NCBI GenBank assembly: GCA_021817355.1
Contig: JAKAVI010000097.1
Coordinates: 1 to 10,331, forward strand
Direction: 5' to 3'
DNA: 10,331 bases
DNA from: Pseudomonadota bacterium
GTDB lineage: Bacteria > Pseudomonadota > Alphaproteobacteria > Micropepsales > Micropepsaceae
A program made the position numbers and the translations under genes. Positions 8,901-10,331 of the stretch are shown here, in pieces. Numbering within the stretch: position 1 is the stretch's first letter; each line of letters starts with the position of its first letter. Below the pieces are notes generated by a model. That model made no database searches. It was not told the origin of the DNA and was given only the letters and a program-made list of their open reading frames with translations.

Positions 8901-9246
8901 TCTGGGCGCCCAGGCCATGGCCGGTGCCAGTTTCGTTGCACCATTTTTTACCGTCTCCTGGCCCAGCGGTGAGTTTGGCGGCATGGGCCTTGAAGGCGCC
9001 GTCAAGCTTGGCTATCGCAACGAACTTGCCGCGATCAGCGATCCGGTGGCCCGCAAGGCCAAATATGACGAGATGGTCGCCCGCATGTATGAGCGCGGCA
9101 AGGCGCTGTCAGCCGCCAGCCTGTTCGAGTTTGATGAGGTCATCGACCCCGCCGATACCAGGCGCTGGATCATGGCGGGCCTGCGTGCTTTGCCGCCACT
9201 TGCCGAGCGCACGGGCAAGAAGCTGCGCTGGATCGACGCCTGGTGA
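5947..9246 (+). CDS. Single-chain acyl-CoA carboxylase (BC-BCCP-CT fusion)
   Basis: A 1099-residue biotin-dependent carboxylase that should carboxylate the alpha carbon of an acyl-CoA using bicarbonate and ATP. All three functions are in one chain. Biotin carboxylase (about 5-450): ANRGEIAVRIAR, HPGYGFLAEN (80-89), GDKARARML with Lys117, the glycine loop AGGGGRGM (162-169), and EANARLQVEHTVTEE (289-303). Biotin carrier (about 495-563): VLEAMKMEHPV, with Lys528 the expected biotinylated residue. Carboxyltransferase N half (about 600-850): GTQGMRNHQKTDRM and TAGGGGRPGD (717-726). C half (about 860-1099): GRIEGRPLGIIANHP, DKAARFMQLCEAFDLPIVML, DTPGNMVGPEAEKT and LRKGYGLGAQAMAGA. Acetyl- and propionyl-CoA carboxylases usually split these across subunits; this architecture and size match the single-chain long-chain acyl-CoA carboxylases described from mycobacteria and relatives, but chain-length preference cannot be inferred. 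ATG at 5947 has AGAAGG seven bases upstream. It converges on the SDR gene. Confidence 0.92.
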   Translation: MAVIHTLLIANRGEIAVRIARSAAEMGIATVAAYASDEAESLHVRLAERKIALPAAGPKAYLDIAAVIQAARDSGCDGLHPGYGFLAENSALAAACAEADLTFVGPTTEMLALFGDKARARMLARDVGVPVLRGTGAVSLAEAEEFLDSLGGSGAIMLKAVAGGGGRGMRPVRSRFELADAYARCASEAQAAFGDAALYAEEFLPHARHIEVQIAGDGSELVHLWDRECSLQRQRQKLIEFAPVLGLDQGLRDQILTAAVRLGRAAHYRNLGTMEFLVQPDEGRFAFIEANARLQVEHTVTEEITGLDLVRLQLEIASGRSLRELGLDPQHPVGILGIALQARINMETMQPDGTARPESGVITRYEPAAGPGIRIDGMGYSGYRTSTRYDALLAKLIVHSRSVNFDALIARALRALREFAIEGVRTNVAFLQALLSHQALATLNIDTQFVDSHIGELLASVPQNASAHATDPLAVLFAETSVTARTQTAPPGTTSIDAPLQGSVVVVTAEPDTAVLKGQTVLVLEAMKMEHPVPAPASGYLRAILVEPGQTVFQGDLLGFIEEAEFEARDVGATTQTSLDHIRSDLEELFARRQLTQDAARPQAVLRRRQSSQRTARENIEDLCDKDSFTEFGSLVIAGQLRRRSQRDLIEKTPADGLICGLGRVNGQYFDDARARVIAMSYDYTVLAGTQGMRNHQKTDRMLHLARDWRLPIVFFTAGGGGRPGDTDMMSAGGLNVTTFQQYARLSGLVPLVGVNSGYCFAGNAALLGCCDVIIATRNSSIGMGGPAMIEGGGLGVFRPEDVGPATVQAANGVIDVLVEDESEATATAKKYLAFFQGPLAQWSAADQRALRHLVPENRLRVYDVRSIIETMCDSGSVLELRRQFGNGMVTAFGRIEGRPLGIIANHPAHLGGAIDRDGADKAARFMQLCEAFDLPIVMLCDTPGNMVGPEAEKTALVRHNSRLFLIGANLSVPLFTVILRKGYGLGAQAMAGASFVAPFFTVSWPSGEFGGMGLEGAVKLGYRNELAAISDPVARKAKYDEMVARMYERGKALSAASLFEFDEVIDPADTRRWIMAGLRALPPLAERTGKKLRWIDAW

Positions 9247-9259
9247 GCGAAGACAGGGC

Positions 9260-9292
9260 CTGGCAGCGCCGGCGTCAGACCCGGCCAGGTAC
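9260..9292. terminator. Weak inverted repeat between convergent genes
   Basis: CCTGGC just after the carboxylase stop codon is matched by GCCAGG inside the 3' end of the convergent SDR, with about 19 bases between. There is no U-tract on either side, so a bidirectional terminator is only a possibility. The two stop codons are about 28 bp apart. Confidence 0.15.
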
Positions 9293-9955
9293 ACTGATCA
9301 GCGCCCCGCTCACGCCTTTGGCGGCATCGCTCAACAGGAACTGGATCACCGTGGCAAGCTCCTCGGGCTGCACCCAGGTGGCAAAATCGGCGTCAGGCAT
9401 GTCACGGCGATTGGCGGGGGTATCAATGATAGACGGCAGGATGGCATTGACGCGGATCTTGGCCTTGTGTTCCTCGGCCAGAGCTTCAGTGAGACGCATC
9501 ACCCCTGCCTTGGCGGCCGCATAAGGTCCCATGCCCGCTGCCGCCCGGAGCGCAGCACCGGCGGCCACATTGACAATGGCCCCGCCCCCGTCGAGGTGGG
9601 CAAGCGCCGCCCGCGAGGCACAGACGGTGGTGCGAACGTTCATGCGATAGAGTAGATCCCAGGTCTCGACGCGGCCAGCGGCGAGGGTTTCCCAGCGAAA
9701 GCCACCGGCGATATTGACGAGCCCATCCAGGCCGCCAAGATCGGCAGCGAATTTGTCGATGGCCGCACGGGCCGTCGCCGGCTCGCTTAAGTCAACCCCG
9801 CCGAGGTGCCATGCGGCACCCTCAAGTGCCGCTGGCGCCGCGGCATGATCAAGGAGCCCAAGTGTGGCCCCCGCGCTGCCGAGGGCATGGCTGACGCAGC
9901 GTCCCAAAGCGCCAAAACCGCCGGTAACGATGATACGCTTACCACGAACATCCAT
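9275..9955 (-). CDS. Short-chain dehydrogenase/reductase (SDR)
   Basis: A 226-residue NAD(P)-dependent oxidoreductase of the classical SDR fold, cytoplasmic, substrate unknown. The cofactor loop TGGFGALG is at about 11-18, an acidic residue after beta-2 (LLDH) hints at NAD preference, NIAG (about 81-84) stands for the usual NNAG, and MNVRTT gives Asn106. The active-site helix GPYAAAKAGV supplies Tyr145 and Lys149. The position 13 residues before the Tyr, usually the catalytic Ser, is Ala (IVNVAAGAALR). The remaining sequence, including RVNAILPSIIDTP and the C-terminus, is complete, so this is not a decayed gene. I chose the ATG at 9955 because AGGGG (9967-9963) sits seven bases upstream; a GTG at 10024 would add 23 residues unlike an SDR. 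It is divergent from the aldehyde dehydrogenase across 88 bp, consistent with consecutive alcohol and aldehyde oxidations, though this pairing is inference. Confidence 0.88.
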   Translation of the reverse strand: MDVRGKRIIVTGGFGALGRCVSHALGSAGATLGLLDHAAAPAALEGAAWHLGGVDLSEPATARAAIDKFAADLGGLDGLVNIAGGFRWETLAAGRVETWDLLYRMNVRTTVCASRAALAHLDGGGAIVNVAAGAALRAAAGMGPYAAAKAGVMRLTEALAEEHKAKIRVNAILPSIIDTPANRRDMPDADFATWVQPEELATVIQFLLSDAAKGVSGALISVPGRV

Positions 9956-9996
9956 CGCCTCACCCCTCGCTTGCCTAAACCGCTGCAAAAGTTCTC

Positions 9997-10014
9997 TATA
10001 GTAGCCGGGCGGCT
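9997..10014 (+). promoter_or_regulatory. Possible promoter -10 and palindrome before aldehyde dehydrogenase
   Basis: TATAGT (9997-10002) could be a -10 box for the aldehyde dehydrogenase. It is followed by a palindrome AGCCG-GG-CGGCT (10003-10014). The best -35-like match, TTGCCT (9971-9976), is 20 bases upstream, longer than optimal. CTATAG is self-complementary, so the same bases may also serve the divergent SDR. Confidence 0.25.
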
Positions 10015-10043
10015 GTTTACACACCGAAAAGGGAGAAATAACT

Positions 10044-10331
10044 ATGTTGGAGAAGCTGAAATTTTACATCGACGGGCAGTGGGTTGACCCGGTCACCCCG
10101 CGCACGCTGGAGGTCATCGACCCCGCGCATGAAGAGCCCTTCGCCCGCATCAGTCTTGGCTCTGCCGCCGACGTCGACAAGGCAGTGGCCGCCGCGCGGC
10201 GGGCGTTCGAAAGTTTCTCGCGCACCAGCAAGGCCGAGCGTCTGGCGCTGATGCAGAAAATCGTCGAAATCTATCAGAAGCGCTATGGCGAGTTCGTAGA
10301 AACCATCAGCCGCGAAATGGGTGCCCCCTTG
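10044..10331 (+). CDS. Aldehyde dehydrogenase, N-terminal part (cut by window edge)
   Basis: The first 96 residues of an NAD(P)-dependent aldehyde dehydrogenase, which would oxidise an aldehyde to a carboxylic acid. The visible part begins MLEKLKFYIDGQWVDP, the usual ALDH opening (short leader, then YIDG.WV), followed by EVIDPAHEEPFARISLGS, the DVDKAVAAARRAFESF helix and the ERLALMQKIVEIYQKR helix, then ISREMGAPL at the edge. The NAD-binding loop and the catalytic Cys and Glu lie beyond the window. ATG at 10044 has AAGGGAG at 10029-10035, eight bases upstream. It is divergent from the SDR, and an acid made by it would be a natural substrate for the acyl-CoA synthetase upstream, but this is inference. 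Confidence 0.9.
   Translation, partial: MLEKLKFYIDGQWVDPVTPRTLEVIDPAHEEPFARISLGSAADVDKAVAAARRAFESFSRTSKAERLALMQKIVEIYQKRYGEFVETISREMGAPL

Overview
The window looks like a chromosomal piece of a GC-rich Alphaproteobacterium, possibly a sphingomonad. The reasons are the codon use, the HWE-type histidine kinase, and the mix of acyl-CoA, amidohydrolase, SDR and TauD/TfdA-like genes. The taxon is inferred from gene content and was not tested by a search. No tRNA, rRNA, CRISPR array, insertion sequence or integrase was recognised.

Layout from left to right. Positions 1-540 hold no gene I can name; one minus-strand frame stays open there and part of it looks protein-like. Positions 541-1384 (minus) carry the remains of a TauD/TfdA-type Fe(II)/2-oxoglutarate dioxygenase. 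It has lost its N-terminus, has a one-base frameshift in a G6 run and has one in-frame TGA, yet still shows the His-x-Asp and distal His iron ligands. It lies 28 bp downstream of an intact amidohydrolase (1413-3140, minus) of the N-acyl-D-amino-acid deacylase-like group. A short two-helix HWE histidine kinase (3304-4206, plus) reads away from the amidohydrolase and converges on an acyl-CoA synthetase (4222-5832, minus).

The acyl-CoA synthetase is divergent from a 1099-residue single-chain biotin-dependent acyl-CoA carboxylase (5947-9246, plus). This protein carries biotin carboxylase, biotin carrier and both carboxyltransferase halves in one chain. It converges on a short-chain dehydrogenase (9275-9955, minus), which is in turn divergent from an aldehyde dehydrogenase cut by the right edge (10044 onward, plus).

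Taken together, the intact genes suggest a catabolic neighbourhood. The dehydrogenases could oxidise alcohol and aldehyde groups to an acid, the synthetase could activate the acid to its CoA ester, and the carboxylase could carboxylate that ester. The amidohydrolase and the former dioxygenase may have supplied upstream cleavage or hydroxylation steps. The order of steps and the substrate are inference. The strongest observations are the triply broken dioxygenase, the single-chain carboxylase sharing a control region with an acyl-CoA synthetase, an SDR with Ala at the usual catalytic Ser position, and an amidohydrolase that seems to lack two of the classical D-aminoacylase zinc histidines.
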